From NCBI RefSeq assembly GCF_007992115.1, contig NZ_BJZQ01000001.1, forward strand, positions 248,001 through 312,000: DNA of 64,000 nucleotides, given 5' to 3'. The translations under genes and the position numbers were made by a program. The notes beneath the pieces are model-generated. The model was not told where the DNA came from. It ran no database searches and worked only from the letters and a program-made list of their open reading frames with translations. Positions 43,112 through 51,884 of this stretch are shown here, in pieces. The number at the start of each line of letters is the position of its first letter. The stretch's first letter is position 1. The stretch comes from Aeromicrobium flavum (lineage in GTDB: Bacteria; Actinomycetota; Actinomycetes; Propionibacteriales; Nocardioidaceae).

Positions 43112-44880
43112 ACCCGCGTGGCCGGCCGGTCGATGACGAGTTGGTCAATCTGGCGCTGTTCGCGTTGGGTGTGTTGGGGCTGGTGGCTGCGGTGCTGCGC
43201 CTCGCCGGGACGGTCGCCGCGTGGGTCAGCGGTGCTGACCGTCCCCGGTCGGGGTGGCACGGCGGGCTCGGCGCCCTGACGGACCCGGCCGCGCCGGGCC
43301 GGGCATTGGATGCTGAAGGTCTGACGGCGTGGGCGTATTGGTCGGTGGCGGCGGCGATGCTGGCGGTGGTCGTCGCCAGCGCGGTGGTGGTGTGGCAGCG
43401 GCTGGGGGTGATCCGGCAGCGAGCTTCGCGTGACCCCCGCCGAGTGGTCGGGGTGGCTACGCGCAGCGAAGTGAGGGCCGTTGCCTCGCCCAAGGCGCTG
43501 CTGGCGCGCAGTCGCACTTTGCGGCCGTCGCTGGTCTCGCCGGCGGCGTCCGATGTCGGCTACCTGCTGGGCCGGGCTCACGGTCGTGACGTGTGGGCGT
43601 CGGTAGAGGACTCGATGTTGCTTCTTGGGCCGCCCCGGTCGGGCAAGGGACTGCATGTGGTGATCAACTCGATCCTCGATGCGCCCGGTGCGGTGGTCAC
43701 GACGGCGACCCGGCCGGACAATCTTGCCGCGACGCTCACGGCTCGGGAGGCGCGGGGGCCGGTGGCGGTGTTCGACCCGCAACGCCTTGCGGGCGGACTG
43801 TCCGCCGGCTTGCGGTGGTCTCCGGTGCGAGGGTGTGAGGACCCGCTTACGGCGATGATCCGTGCCACCGGGCTGGCGTCGGCGACGGGCTTGTCGACCG
43901 GGGGAGTGGAGTCCGGTGGGTTTTGGGAGGGCAAGACCCGCACTGCACTGCAGGCGCTCCTGCACGCGGCGGCGTTGGGCGACCGTCCGCCGCGGGAGCT
44001 GTTCACGTGGACGCTGTCGCCGTCGGCCGCTGCCGACGCGGTCGCGATCCTGGCGGGCCACAGTGACGCGGCGCCGGGCTGGGCCGACTCGCTGGAGTCG
44101 ATGATCCATTCCGACCCGCGTACCCGGGACTCGATCTGGATGGGGGTCTCGCTGGCGCTGTCGTGTCTGGCCGATCCACGTGTCCTGGACGCCGTCACGC
44201 CGGGGCCGGGGGAGCAGTTCGACCCGGTGGAGTTCCTCACCTCGAACGGGACTTTGTACCTGCTGGCGACCGGAGCGGGAGCTGGGGCGTCGTGGTCGTT
44301 GGTCGCCGCGTTCATCGAGGACCTCGTCGAGACCGCCCGGCATCTTGCTGCGGCGTCATCGGGTGCGCGAATGGATCCACCGCTGCTGTTGGCGTTGGAC
44401 GAGATCGGCAACCTGTCACCCTTGCCGTCACTGCCGGTGCTGATGGCCGAGGGAGGAGGGACCGGCATCACGACGATGCCGGTCCTGCAGTCGTTGTCCC
44501 AGGTTCGTGACAAGTGGGGCGACCACGCGGCCGGCGCGATATGGGACGCCTCGATCGTCAAGATCATCCTGGGCGGCACGTCGTCGGCTTCGGACCTGCG
44601 GGACCTGTCAGCTCTGATCGGTGAGCGTGACGAGAAGACGGACACCGTCTCGATCGGCGATTACGGTTCCCGGTCCCTGCAGCGTTCGACCCGTCGCGTC
44701 CCGGTCCTGCCGCCGGAGGTCATCCGGACGCTGCCGTTCGGGACGGCGTTGGTGCTCTTGCGTAGCGCCCCGCCGGTCGTCACCGAGCTGCGACCGTGGA
44801 CGGCGCGACGTGACGCGGTGACCCTGCGTGAGCAGCGAGCCCAAGTGGAGGCGGCACTGCGGCATCCCCGCGGTCAGTAG
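43108..44880 (+). CDS. VirD4/TraG-like type IV coupling protein
   Basis: 590 residues from GTG 43108. Two N-terminal membrane helices (LALFALGVLGLVAAVLRLAG and AYWSVAAAMLAVVVASAVVV) precede the ATPase core, with Walker A LLLGPPRSGKGLHVV near residue 172, Walker B PPLLLALDEIGNLSPL near 425 and a C-terminal RecA-like motif TTMPVLQSLSQVRDKWG. It links the relaxase-DNA complex to the secretion channel. Confidence 0.9.
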   Translation: MNPRGRPVDDELVNLALFALGVLGLVAAVLRLAGTVAAWVSGADRPRSGWHGGLGALTDPAAPGRALDAEGLTAWAYWSVAAAMLAVVVASAVVVWQRLGVIRQRASRDPRRVVGVATRSEVRAVASPKALLARSRTLRPSLVSPAASDVGYLLGRAHGRDVWASVEDSMLLLGPPRSGKGLHVVINSILDAPGAVVTTATRPDNLAATLTAREARGPVAVFDPQRLAGGLSAGLRWSPVRGCEDPLTAMIRATGLASATGLSTGGVESGGFWEGKTRTALQALLHAAALGDRPPRELFTWTLSPSAAADAVAILAGHSDAAPGWADSLESMIHSDPRTRDSIWMGVSLALSCLADPRVLDAVTPGPGEQFDPVEFLTSNGTLYLLATGAGAGASWSLVAAFIEDLVETARHLAAASSGARMDPPLLLALDEIGNLSPLPSLPVLMAEGGGTGITTMPVLQSLSQVRDKWGDHAAGAIWDASIVKIILGGTSSASDLRDLSALIGERDEKTDTVSIGDYGSRSLQRSTRRVPVLPPEVIRTLPFGTALVLLRSAPPVVTELRPWTARRDAVTLREQRAQVEAALRHPRGQ

Positions 44881-45170
44881 TCCTCGTCGGCCGGATCCCG
44901 GCCGGCGCGGGATGGTGCCTCGTTCGGGTCGACGTCGACCGGCACGAGCCGGCTGGCGGGGATCCAGTCGACGTGCAGACCGAGCGTGGTCTGCACGGCG
45001 CCCGGATCGTCTGTGACGTAGACGACCTTCGCGTCCCACCCCGACCGGCCGCGTCGCCATCCGATCACCAAGCCGCGCGCAGGAGCCAGATGCCGGTGGC
45101 GGCGCACCAGCACGAACCGGACCGACCGATACGGAGGCCACTTGTCCCGCCGTCCCGGATTCGCGCCCAC
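44874..45170 (-). CDS. Small hypothetical protein, convergent to coupling protein
   Basis: 98 residues on the minus strand, overlapping the coupling-protein gene by seven bases tail to tail. It has RSVRFVLVRRHRHLAPARG and a DWIPASRLVPVD segment that look like a compact beta fold. It is conserved-looking and has a normal ATG, but the family is not recognised. Confidence 0.62.
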   Translation of the reverse strand: MGANPGRRDKWPPYRSVRFVLVRRHRHLAPARGLVIGWRRGRSGWDAKVVYVTDDPGAVQTTLGLHVDWIPASRLVPVDVDPNEAPSRAGRDPADEDY

Positions 45171-45287
45171 CTACCCAGCGTAGGCCGGTATCGAACAGGT
45201 GTTCCCATGGGTCTCGGCGGCGCGCCGGCGACACCTGAGGAGTAGATGCGAGCCAGACCGAAGGCTCGCCCGGACTCAGGAGTGATC

Positions 45288-45704
45288 ATGACGATCCCCA
45301 CCCAGCTGAGCTTGCACGGGTTCATCGCCACGGCGCCGGAACTGAACCTGACCGACACCGGCGTCGCCCGATTCCACGCGCGGGCCGGCATCGAGCAGTT
45401 CCGCAAGGAGACCGACGGCTCGTTCACGAAGCTCGATCCCGTGTTCGTGGACCTGGTGATGTTCAACAAGACGGCCGAACGTGCGTACTCCAGGTTCAAG
45501 GTCGGTGACCAGTTCGTCGCGTCGGGCTACGTCCACGGGTACGAGACCGGCTCGGGGGAGCGTGAGCAGTTCGTGGCCCGCAGGGTCGGCCACGACTGCG
45601 CCCGCACGCGGTACGCCGTCGACCGGAGCCCGTCGCATCAACCGGATCCGCCCACCGACCAGATGTCCGTCGTCAACGCCCCGGCGAACGCGGTCGGGCT
45701 CTGA
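45288..45704 (+). CDS. ssb: Single-stranded DNA-binding protein
   Basis: 138 residues from ATG 45288 with AGGAGTG upstream. The OB-fold pattern LSLHGFIATAPELNLTDTGV, ARFHARAGIEQFRKE, VMFNKTAERAYSRFKVGDQF and ASGYVHGYE is typical of SSB proteins carried by plasmids and ICEs. The acidic C-terminal tip of chromosomal SSB is absent. It would coat transferred DNA in the recipient. Confidence 0.85.
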   Translation: MTIPTQLSLHGFIATAPELNLTDTGVARFHARAGIEQFRKETDGSFTKLDPVFVDLVMFNKTAERAYSRFKVGDQFVASGYVHGYETGSGEREQFVARRVGHDCARTRYAVDRSPSHQPDPPTDQMSVVNAPANAVGL

Positions 45705-45709
45705 GCCCG

Positions 45710-46273
45710 GTGACGGCGATGGCAACGACATGGCAGCAGTCGACGTTCCGTGGGTCCGACCCCGATGATCTCGGAGCATCCGAGGACTTCCGGACGCCCT
45801 TCGATGACCGCCTGTTGCGGCCGGTGAACTGGAACCTCCTGACCTCTGATGAGGCGGAGGCCGAGTGGCTCGACCTGAATGCCTGGGTCGAGTGGCTTCG
45901 CCATGCGTTCGGTCTGCCGCCGACCGTCGTGCCGCCCTACTGGCACCGGCACGACGAGTTGGTGTGGGAGTTGTCCGCCTTGCACACGCACTGGCTGAAC
46001 TCCTACGACCCGGACGCTTCGGCGTCGGCGCCGTGCGCCTGGATGCGCGACTTCGCCGATGCACGGAACCGATTGCGCGAGTGGGTGTCGACCTGCGGCA
46101 CGAAGCTCGACCGTGACCGGCCCACCCGCCAGACCGCCTGGCCCGGCGAACCTCCCGCTGTCGCCTCGCTCGAGGCTGTCATCGAGGACCGCACGGCCGA
46201 TTTCGTCCAGTTCGTCATCGAGGACGTCGAAGCCCGGCAGCAGATCGAAGACCAGTACGCCGCCTCGGCCTGA
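45710..46273 (+). CDS. Hypothetical protein downstream of ssb
   Basis: 187 residues from GTG 45710, or 184 from ATG 45719. It is Trp-rich and soluble (FDDRLLRPVNWNLLTSDEAE, LDLNAWVEWLRHAFGLPPTV), and similar proteins occur after SSB in related elements. It is followed after about 110 bases by another small gene. Function unknown. Confidence 0.7.
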   Translation: MTAMATTWQQSTFRGSDPDDLGASEDFRTPFDDRLLRPVNWNLLTSDEAEAEWLDLNAWVEWLRHAFGLPPTVVPPYWHRHDELVWELSALHTHWLNSYDPDASASAPCAWMRDFADARNRLREWVSTCGTKLDRDRPTRQTAWPGEPPAVASLEAVIEDRTADFVQFVIEDVEARQQIEDQYAASA

Positions 46274-46382
46274 TCCACAGACGACGCCGTGGACACCGGC
46301 TCGTCCACAGGATCACCCGTCGTCGACGCCACCGGGGCTGCTGGCGCCCACGGTGGGCACAGCACCCGTCCGAGGAGGTCTC

Positions 46383-46679
46383 ATGCTTCTCGCCCACGCT
46401 CTCGCCTTGGCTGAGGCCCGATCGGCCGTCGCCGCCCTCGCGGACGCGGCAAATACCGAGGCCGCCTCGATCGAGTACGAACGAGTCCTGCTGCAGCTCG
46501 ACTGGCTCCACCACGGCATCGCGCCGGGCATCACACCGCCTCCCCAGGAGGCCCGTGACGTGCTGTTCGGGATCGCCGAGACCGCGATCGTGACGCTCGG
46601 CGGGTTCGGGGTCGATCCACTCGAGCTCGAGCTCGTCCAGGACATGCTGCTCGCGGCACGAGAGAGCGACCGGTCCTGA
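46383..46679 (+). CDS. Small hypothetical helical protein
   Basis: 98 residues from ATG 46383 with GGAGG six bases upstream. It is entirely helical (LLAHALALAEARSAVAALAD), with no motif. Its stop shares a base with the ATG of the next gene. Function unknown. Confidence 0.65.
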   Translation: MLLAHALALAEARSAVAALADAANTEAASIEYERVLLQLDWLHHGIAPGITPPPQEARDVLFGIAETAIVTLGGFGVDPLELELVQDMLLAARESDRS

Positions 46680-47986
46680 TGTACGGGCCGAACAGCGACG
46701 CACTGCGGACGGAGCTCGCAGCCCTTCTGCGCCATCACCGCATCCAGCACCTTCTGGGTGGACCGATCGGGATGACGCCCGAGACCAGCACCGTGGATGA
46801 GCGGCAGGCGATGGGCCGGCAGATCCGCCGGTATCGAAAGTCGGTGCTGGTCTGGTGTCGCCAAGCCGTCACCACCACCACGCGCGATGCCCAGGCCGGA
46901 GGCGTCCGTAATCGTGACCGGGACGTGGCCGAGGAGTTCCGGCATCGACTCCGCGCCACCCTCGCAGCAACGCACGATGGTCTACCGACCTTGGATGAGA
47001 TCGCCGATCCAGTCGGGAACGCACTGGTCGACACGTGGCGCCGGGCCGCCCGAGCGGCGACCTTGGGCGAGCATGACTTCGGTGCCGGCATCGATTACGG
47101 CCACCTGACAGACGCCCAGTGCGCCACCGTCATTCAAGATGCCGCCGCCGTCGTGAGAGCGCTGGTGTCGCTGGACCAGCGCTACGGCAACGTGCCCGCC
47201 TGGGACTTCCTCGCCTCACGCGGCCGGCTTCTCATCGCTGCGGAGGACTGCGCCCTGCTCAGCGTCGAGTACGACCTGGACGACTCGGTCGACTCGGAGG
47301 GCTGGCGGCCGCCACCCCGAATGGTTCCTGGCCCGCTGCCACCCGGGCTCGCCGGCGTCATCCAAGGGAGCCGGAACCTGCTGGCCGCTCTGAACGAGAT
47401 CCCGAGCATCCGGAACTTCCGGATCGTGCTCGAGTCACAGCGAATCGCGTCTGCCGCGGTCGCGGCCGCCGCCGCCCCCACGGATCCATCGCTCGCTTCA
47501 GTCTGGCGTGAGCGAGCCCAGACGTTCAGGAGCTTGGTCGTCCGGACGCGCGACGTCGCAGGAAACCTCGGTGACGGCCGAGCCGCCGCATCCCACGCAG
47601 CAGTCTTGGCCCGTCGCGTCCAGCGGCTCGGGTCGGACTGTCCGACCGGTGCGGATACCCACGTGCTCGAGGACCTGTTCACGCAGATCGAAGGCCGACT
47701 CGCTGACCTGTTCGCGCGTGCCGCCCACGAGAAGATCTACTTCCTACGGGTTCCGCTAGCGAGCCTCGACGAGACGAAAGCGGGTCTGATCAAGCAGCGC
47801 GAGGAGACCTTCGTGCCGCTGACCACCTCGATGGGTCACGACGTCGTCGAGAACTTCCGTACGGCGCTCCGTCATCCCTCGCCGGCATCCAAGCGCCGGA
47901 CCAGCGTGCCGACGACGCGGACTCAGCTTGGAATGGCACTCGAGGTCGCCCCGAGCGGCATGCGTCCCGACGCGATCAGCTCTTGA
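46679..47986 (+). CDS. Hypothetical protein, large, soluble
   Basis: 435 residues coupled to the preceding small gene. Mostly helical, with a central WDFLASRGRLLIAAEDCALL segment and an acidic loop (YDLDDSVDSEG). No catalytic motif or membrane helix is evident. It is the last gene of the ssb cluster and is probably backbone rather than cargo, judging by codon use similar to the transfer genes. Confidence 0.7.
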   Translation: MYGPNSDALRTELAALLRHHRIQHLLGGPIGMTPETSTVDERQAMGRQIRRYRKSVLVWCRQAVTTTTRDAQAGGVRNRDRDVAEEFRHRLRATLAATHDGLPTLDEIADPVGNALVDTWRRAARAATLGEHDFGAGIDYGHLTDAQCATVIQDAAAVVRALVSLDQRYGNVPAWDFLASRGRLLIAAEDCALLSVEYDLDDSVDSEGWRPPPRMVPGPLPPGLAGVIQGSRNLLAALNEIPSIRNFRIVLESQRIASAAVAAAAAPTDPSLASVWRERAQTFRSLVVRTRDVAGNLGDGRAAASHAAVLARRVQRLGSDCPTGADTHVLEDLFTQIEGRLADLFARAAHEKIYFLRVPLASLDETKAGLIKQREETFVPLTTSMGHDVVENFRTALRHPSPASKRRTSVPTTRTQLGMALEVAPSGMRPDAISS

Positions 47987-48105
47987 GCGGCGCACTCACG
48001 CCTCGCAGACCCCTCGGTAAGCAATCGGTCATGCGCCCAACGCGGCGGTAGGACGCAGTCACCGCGGCCAGATCTGCGAACTCAAACGCGGGCAGATGGC
48101 GTTTC

Positions 48106-48438
48106 TCACAAGTCAAGGTCCATCGACTCGACGTGGAAGTAGGCAACCTCCCGGCGGCCCTCGGTCACGACGATGACGTCACCTTCCCCGACACGATGCG
48201 GCGGAACATTCTCTACGACCAGCCACGCCGCGTCGGCCTGCGACCGCCAAGCCGCCCGGTCCTGGACACGAAGGACCACGGACGCCAATCCCGTGTCCGC
48301 TGAGGCCGGAGGTACGAAGCCAGTGGCCGCAAAGTCCTGGTCGGGAGGTGTTGGTGGTGGCCCCGTGTCACGGCCACCTTGTTCGCGGGTCAGCCACACC
48401 ACGTAACCGTGGAAGGGCAAGGGTCCGTCTATTCTCAC
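48106..48438 (-). CDS. Small beta-rich protein related to 39360-39728
   Basis: 110 residues from ATG 48438. YVVWLTREQGGRDTGPPPTP, VLRVQDRAAWRSQADAAWLV and GEGDVIVVTEGRREVAYFHV share layout with the EF-Tu domain III-like protein at 39360-39728. It is a solitary minus-strand gene at the left edge of a cargo slot. Function unknown. Confidence 0.65.
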   Translation of the reverse strand: MRIDGPLPFHGYVVWLTREQGGRDTGPPPTPPDQDFAATGFVPPASADTGLASVVLRVQDRAAWRSQADAAWLVVENVPPHRVGEGDVIVVTEGRREVAYFHVESMDLDL

Positions 48439-48911
48439 GGAGGTGACTCTTCCCTATCCGAGGAGCCGGCGTGCGCCCAACTGCAGTTCCGTGCGCCCGG
48501 TAGGCGGCGCGATGACGCAACTTCACGTCGCGCCCAAGAACGTGGCGCCGGTGTCTGCGGTCAGGACTGTCATGTCCCGAACCTCGCAAGACGGATGACG
48601 CGTCGTGGGGCAGGGTCCAGCCCTCTCCGCGCCGCTTTGATGCTCCGGGTCGGTTCGTTTCCATCTCGCGCTCGGGTCGATTCTGGGACAATTCCCGCGT
48701 CTCCTCAGGATCGGAATCTCAGCGTCGTCGCTCGCGCTTCACCGCCCTCATCGCCACCGCGATCGTCTCGGTCGTCGGCCTCGGCGGCTGCTCCGGCGCG
48801 GACCAGACCTCGGGTTCGGCCGATGACGCGTCGAGCAGCAAGGAGGTCTCCTACCTGTGGGCGGTCGGAGCCGCTGACTCCTCGCTCGTTACGTCGGGAG
48901 ACGCGACATTC

Positions 48912-49769
48912 TTGGAGCTGCGGGGCGTCGAGGAGGCGATCACCCGATTCAGCGATCGGCCCGATCGCGAGGCGAGCGAAGTGGACCTGCGGGACTTCCT
49001 TGCCCGGTGGGACGGTCGGTTCGCTGAGGTCCCGCCCAATGCCGTCCTGTCGTACGCGGTGGAACCTGACACCGCGCCTGTTCAGGTGGTCGTCGAGATC
49101 AGCCGCCCCCGGTTCGACGAAGCCACCTCCACGATCGTCTTCGCTGCGGAACGCGTGGGTCTGACGCCCGACCGACTAGAGGGCGCGGACCATCCCGTCG
49201 AGGAGCACGCGGAGATCGTCGTGCCTGCGCGCACGGGACCGGTCTCGGTGCTCATCGACTCCGAAGGCCCGCAGGTGGAGAAGGGACAGATCGCCACCCT
49301 CGATGCCGCCACCGCCCCGACGGCGCGAGCAATCCACGACGTGAAGACGCTACTGCCGAGTGTCGAGGTGCCACCGGGCCAGGCCGAGGCGTACGACGAG
49401 CTGAACGACCGACTCGAATCCGTCACCGCCCGGAGCCACGTGATGTCGGAATTGAACGGCGCACTGATGGAGCTGAGAGCGGCGGCCAGCGAGGCTACGC
49501 GCAATACCGGCGAGGTGACGCTCTATCCGGCAACACGCGCCGTCTTGTCGTCGTACGACATCGAGGTGCCTCAGCTCGCCGCGGTCGCCGAGCTCGAGAG
49601 CACCATGGACACGATCGAGAGCAAGATCGACACGGTCGCGGGCGATCAGGAATCGGAGATGGTGCGGACACAGGCACTGCTCAGCAACTTCACCAGAGCG
49701 ACCGACACCGCGAGCAACTCCCTCAAGACAGCCAGCGACAGCCTCGCCCGCATCGCGAGAGACCTTTAG
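48912..49769 (+). CDS. Lipoprotein without an in-frame canonical start
   Basis: TTG 48912 is the first usable start and gives 285 residues without a signal. Read in the same frame upstream, from about 48720, the DNA encodes RRRSRFTALIATAIVSVVG followed by LGGC, a classic lipoprotein signal and lipobox. No ATG, GTG or TTG was found upstream of it in that frame. The mature part is acidic and helical, with coiled-coil-like heptads (VAELESTMDTIESKIDTVAG). Either a rare start codon is used or the start has been lost. Function unknown. Confidence 0.65.
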   Translation: MELRGVEEAITRFSDRPDREASEVDLRDFLARWDGRFAEVPPNAVLSYAVEPDTAPVQVVVEISRPRFDEATSTIVFAAERVGLTPDRLEGADHPVEEHAEIVVPARTGPVSVLIDSEGPQVEKGQIATLDAATAPTARAIHDVKTLLPSVEVPPGQAEAYDELNDRLESVTARSHVMSELNGALMELRAAASEATRNTGEVTLYPATRAVLSSYDIEVPQLAAVAELESTMDTIESKIDTVAGDQESEMVRTQALLSNFTRATDTASNSLKTASDSLARIARDL

Positions 49770-49828
49770 TCCCCGTTTGGCCCTGGGCACCCACCCGCCT
49801 ACGTCTGAGAGGGTCTCCCTCTTCGAGG

Positions 49829-51850
49829 TTGTTGTCCGGCTCGCGGCGGGATGACGCAACGATCGGTGATACTGCCATCGTGGGAAGGCAGAGTCGCCGC
49901 AAAGCGGAGAAGCGAGCTGGACTTCGTCGGCCGACCGAGAAAGAGGCGATCCGCGCGGCGGGCAAGGCCGACCGGCGCGGCCGAGGCGTCGGCGGGACCG
50001 TGGCCGACTTCGAGCGACTTGCGTCTCTTGGCGATAGACGGATAGCTCAAACATTGATTAGCCGCCACACATGCCGGATGGAGAATCTCGGCCGGTTGCC
50101 TGATTGGTACGTCCGAAATTCCATGAGCCCGCTCGCTCCGGTCACGCTACTTGACGGAACGTTGCGAGACGTCGGGATTGACATCCGACGTTTTCCGGCT
50201 TCGTTTCACGGGACGTGGGCCGAGCATGCCGCATGGGGGGTGGCAAGTGCTGTGGCTGCTGCCCGCCTACTCCTCGCTGGGCAACTTGTGGGTGCTGCGA
50301 CCATCGCTCGGCAGCAAGTCGAGCGTTGGGGCCTCATGCGGGCATCGGTCAACGGCCTCTCTCGCGATCCCGGTGAGTCGATCCAAGATTTCCTTGCCCG
50401 CGCGTGGAGTCATCCAGAGACGAGTGTCGCTGCCGATATGCCGCACGAGCGGCCAGCGCACTCCGGGAGCATCGATTACGAACTTGGTGACCGAGACAGC
50501 GTCGAAGAACCCCGTCTCGACCATTCGCACGTGCGTCTGAGCGATGGCTCCGAAGTTTGCCCAGCTGTTGTCTACGGGCTCTTGAGCGAGATCATGCACG
50601 GCGACGCGTGCCGGGACCATCTCCGCTGGGAGAGCGGGGCCTTGTTAAATCCCGCCAGTGTGCCGGCGGACTCTGCCTTTGCTGTCAGCGTTGTCGCTGA
50701 CGCGATTAGTCTTAGCCTCAGAGAAGTAAAGTTCATGATCGCGGCTACGGCGATCGTCAAAGATAAGCAAGGCAGGGCCGCGCACCTACTCAAGAGTCCT
50801 GAGAGGTTCACGAGCCCGGCACCCCACGCGGGCAACGATGAACGCGCCTCGGAAGAGCGCTTGGCGTTCCGAAATGGGAGAATCGTCCGCTTCACCCCGG
50901 CACCGTTATCGGCAGATGTCTCCCGGCCCCCACTCTGGGCCCTTATGCCGTTGCTGCCGAGGGAAGGACTCGACCCAGCGGTGCTATCGGCACTCGCGCG
51001 CAGGGCGAAGGTCTATGAGAGTGTGCTCGATCGCAAGCGCCCGGCCGGGCGGCTCTATCGTGACGACGAGTTGACGACGCTCGCATTCGCGTCGCATAGA
51101 TACTCGAGCACCCTCGGCGGACAGAAAATGATGGAGCGCGAGCGTGAGCACTTCGGCACCGACTTCAACGTCGACAACCTGACCTCGCGCGGCACTTCAC
51201 ATCTATTGGTGAGCGAACTCGCCGGACTCGCAGCTGGTTGGGCAACCAACGACGATGTTTTGACGGCAAGCGCACTGGTGGCTTCGAGTCTCCGCTCCGC
51301 CTTCTGGCTCTGGCTGGAGGACGATGACCGAGCGATGGCCCTACTACGGTGCAGCCTGGAGCAAACTGCGCGAGTACGCGTTTGGCGCCTCAAACCCACG
51401 CGCGCCGCCAAACTTGAACGTTCTTCAGCCACGTCGCCCAAGGACTGGCTCAACGCAGCTGGCTGGAAACGACTCGCCCCGCTCGCTCGAGCGTTGAGCG
51501 AGTTCTCGCATGCACAAAGCGACAGCAGATGGGACGGCGCGCGGGGACTCCTTGCTGCGCTCCAAGTCGATGCCGACCCCGAGACGTCGCCGTTCACGGC
51601 ACGGGGTTCCGCTCTCGATCTGGTAACCACCCTGGCGGCCAGAGAAACAGTGGCCACAATCCGGGCGGAACACTCCACGGTCATCGCCGACTCGGCCACG
51701 TCGCTGCTTGAATCCGTGGGCTTCGAGGTCGCTCCCGATGACTCATCACTGTCCGCACTCCTTGACCACATCTGGTCTCACAGGTCTGCTTCTCTTGGCC
51801 CCAACCAATTTCCAACATTCGAGCGCAATCTGTCGGACCGTTTGCCCTAG
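49829..51850 (+). CDS. Unknown 673-aa protein with two similar halves
   Basis: Start TTG 49829 is uncertain; GTG 49880 is an alternative. Two regions look like copies of one helical domain: an Arg-rich segment (TIARQQVERWGLMRA) before YGLLSEIMHGD near residue 250, and LLRCSLEQTARVRVWRL before LARALSEFSHAQ near 556. The LSE-x2-H pattern resembles helical domains of the DUF5677/HEPN-like group. It ends 34 bases from the convergent ApeA-like gene. Codon use is less GC-biased than the backbone. A defence role is inferred from context. Confidence 0.7.
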   Translation: MLSGSRRDDATIGDTAIVGRQSRRKAEKRAGLRRPTEKEAIRAAGKADRRGRGVGGTVADFERLASLGDRRIAQTLISRHTCRMENLGRLPDWYVRNSMSPLAPVTLLDGTLRDVGIDIRRFPASFHGTWAEHAAWGVASAVAAARLLLAGQLVGAATIARQQVERWGLMRASVNGLSRDPGESIQDFLARAWSHPETSVAADMPHERPAHSGSIDYELGDRDSVEEPRLDHSHVRLSDGSEVCPAVVYGLLSEIMHGDACRDHLRWESGALLNPASVPADSAFAVSVVADAISLSLREVKFMIAATAIVKDKQGRAAHLLKSPERFTSPAPHAGNDERASEERLAFRNGRIVRFTPAPLSADVSRPPLWALMPLLPREGLDPAVLSALARRAKVYESVLDRKRPAGRLYRDDELTTLAFASHRYSSTLGGQKMMEREREHFGTDFNVDNLTSRGTSHLLVSELAGLAAGWATNDDVLTASALVASSLRSAFWLWLEDDDRAMALLRCSLEQTARVRVWRLKPTRAAKLERSSATSPKDWLNAAGWKRLAPLARALSEFSHAQSDSRWDGARGLLAALQVDADPETSPFTARGSALDLVTTLAARETVATIRAEHSTVIADSATSLLESVGFEVAPDDSSLSALLDHIWSHRSASLGPNQFPTFERNLSDRLP

Positions 51851-51884
51851 ACGTGCACGAAATGCTGGATAGACCGATCGGTTC

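Noticed and set aside
42091..44343. 750-aa minus-strand frame
   Set aside because: Antisense to ArdC, the 169-aa protein and the coupling protein, with low-complexity Arg/Pro/Ser composition.
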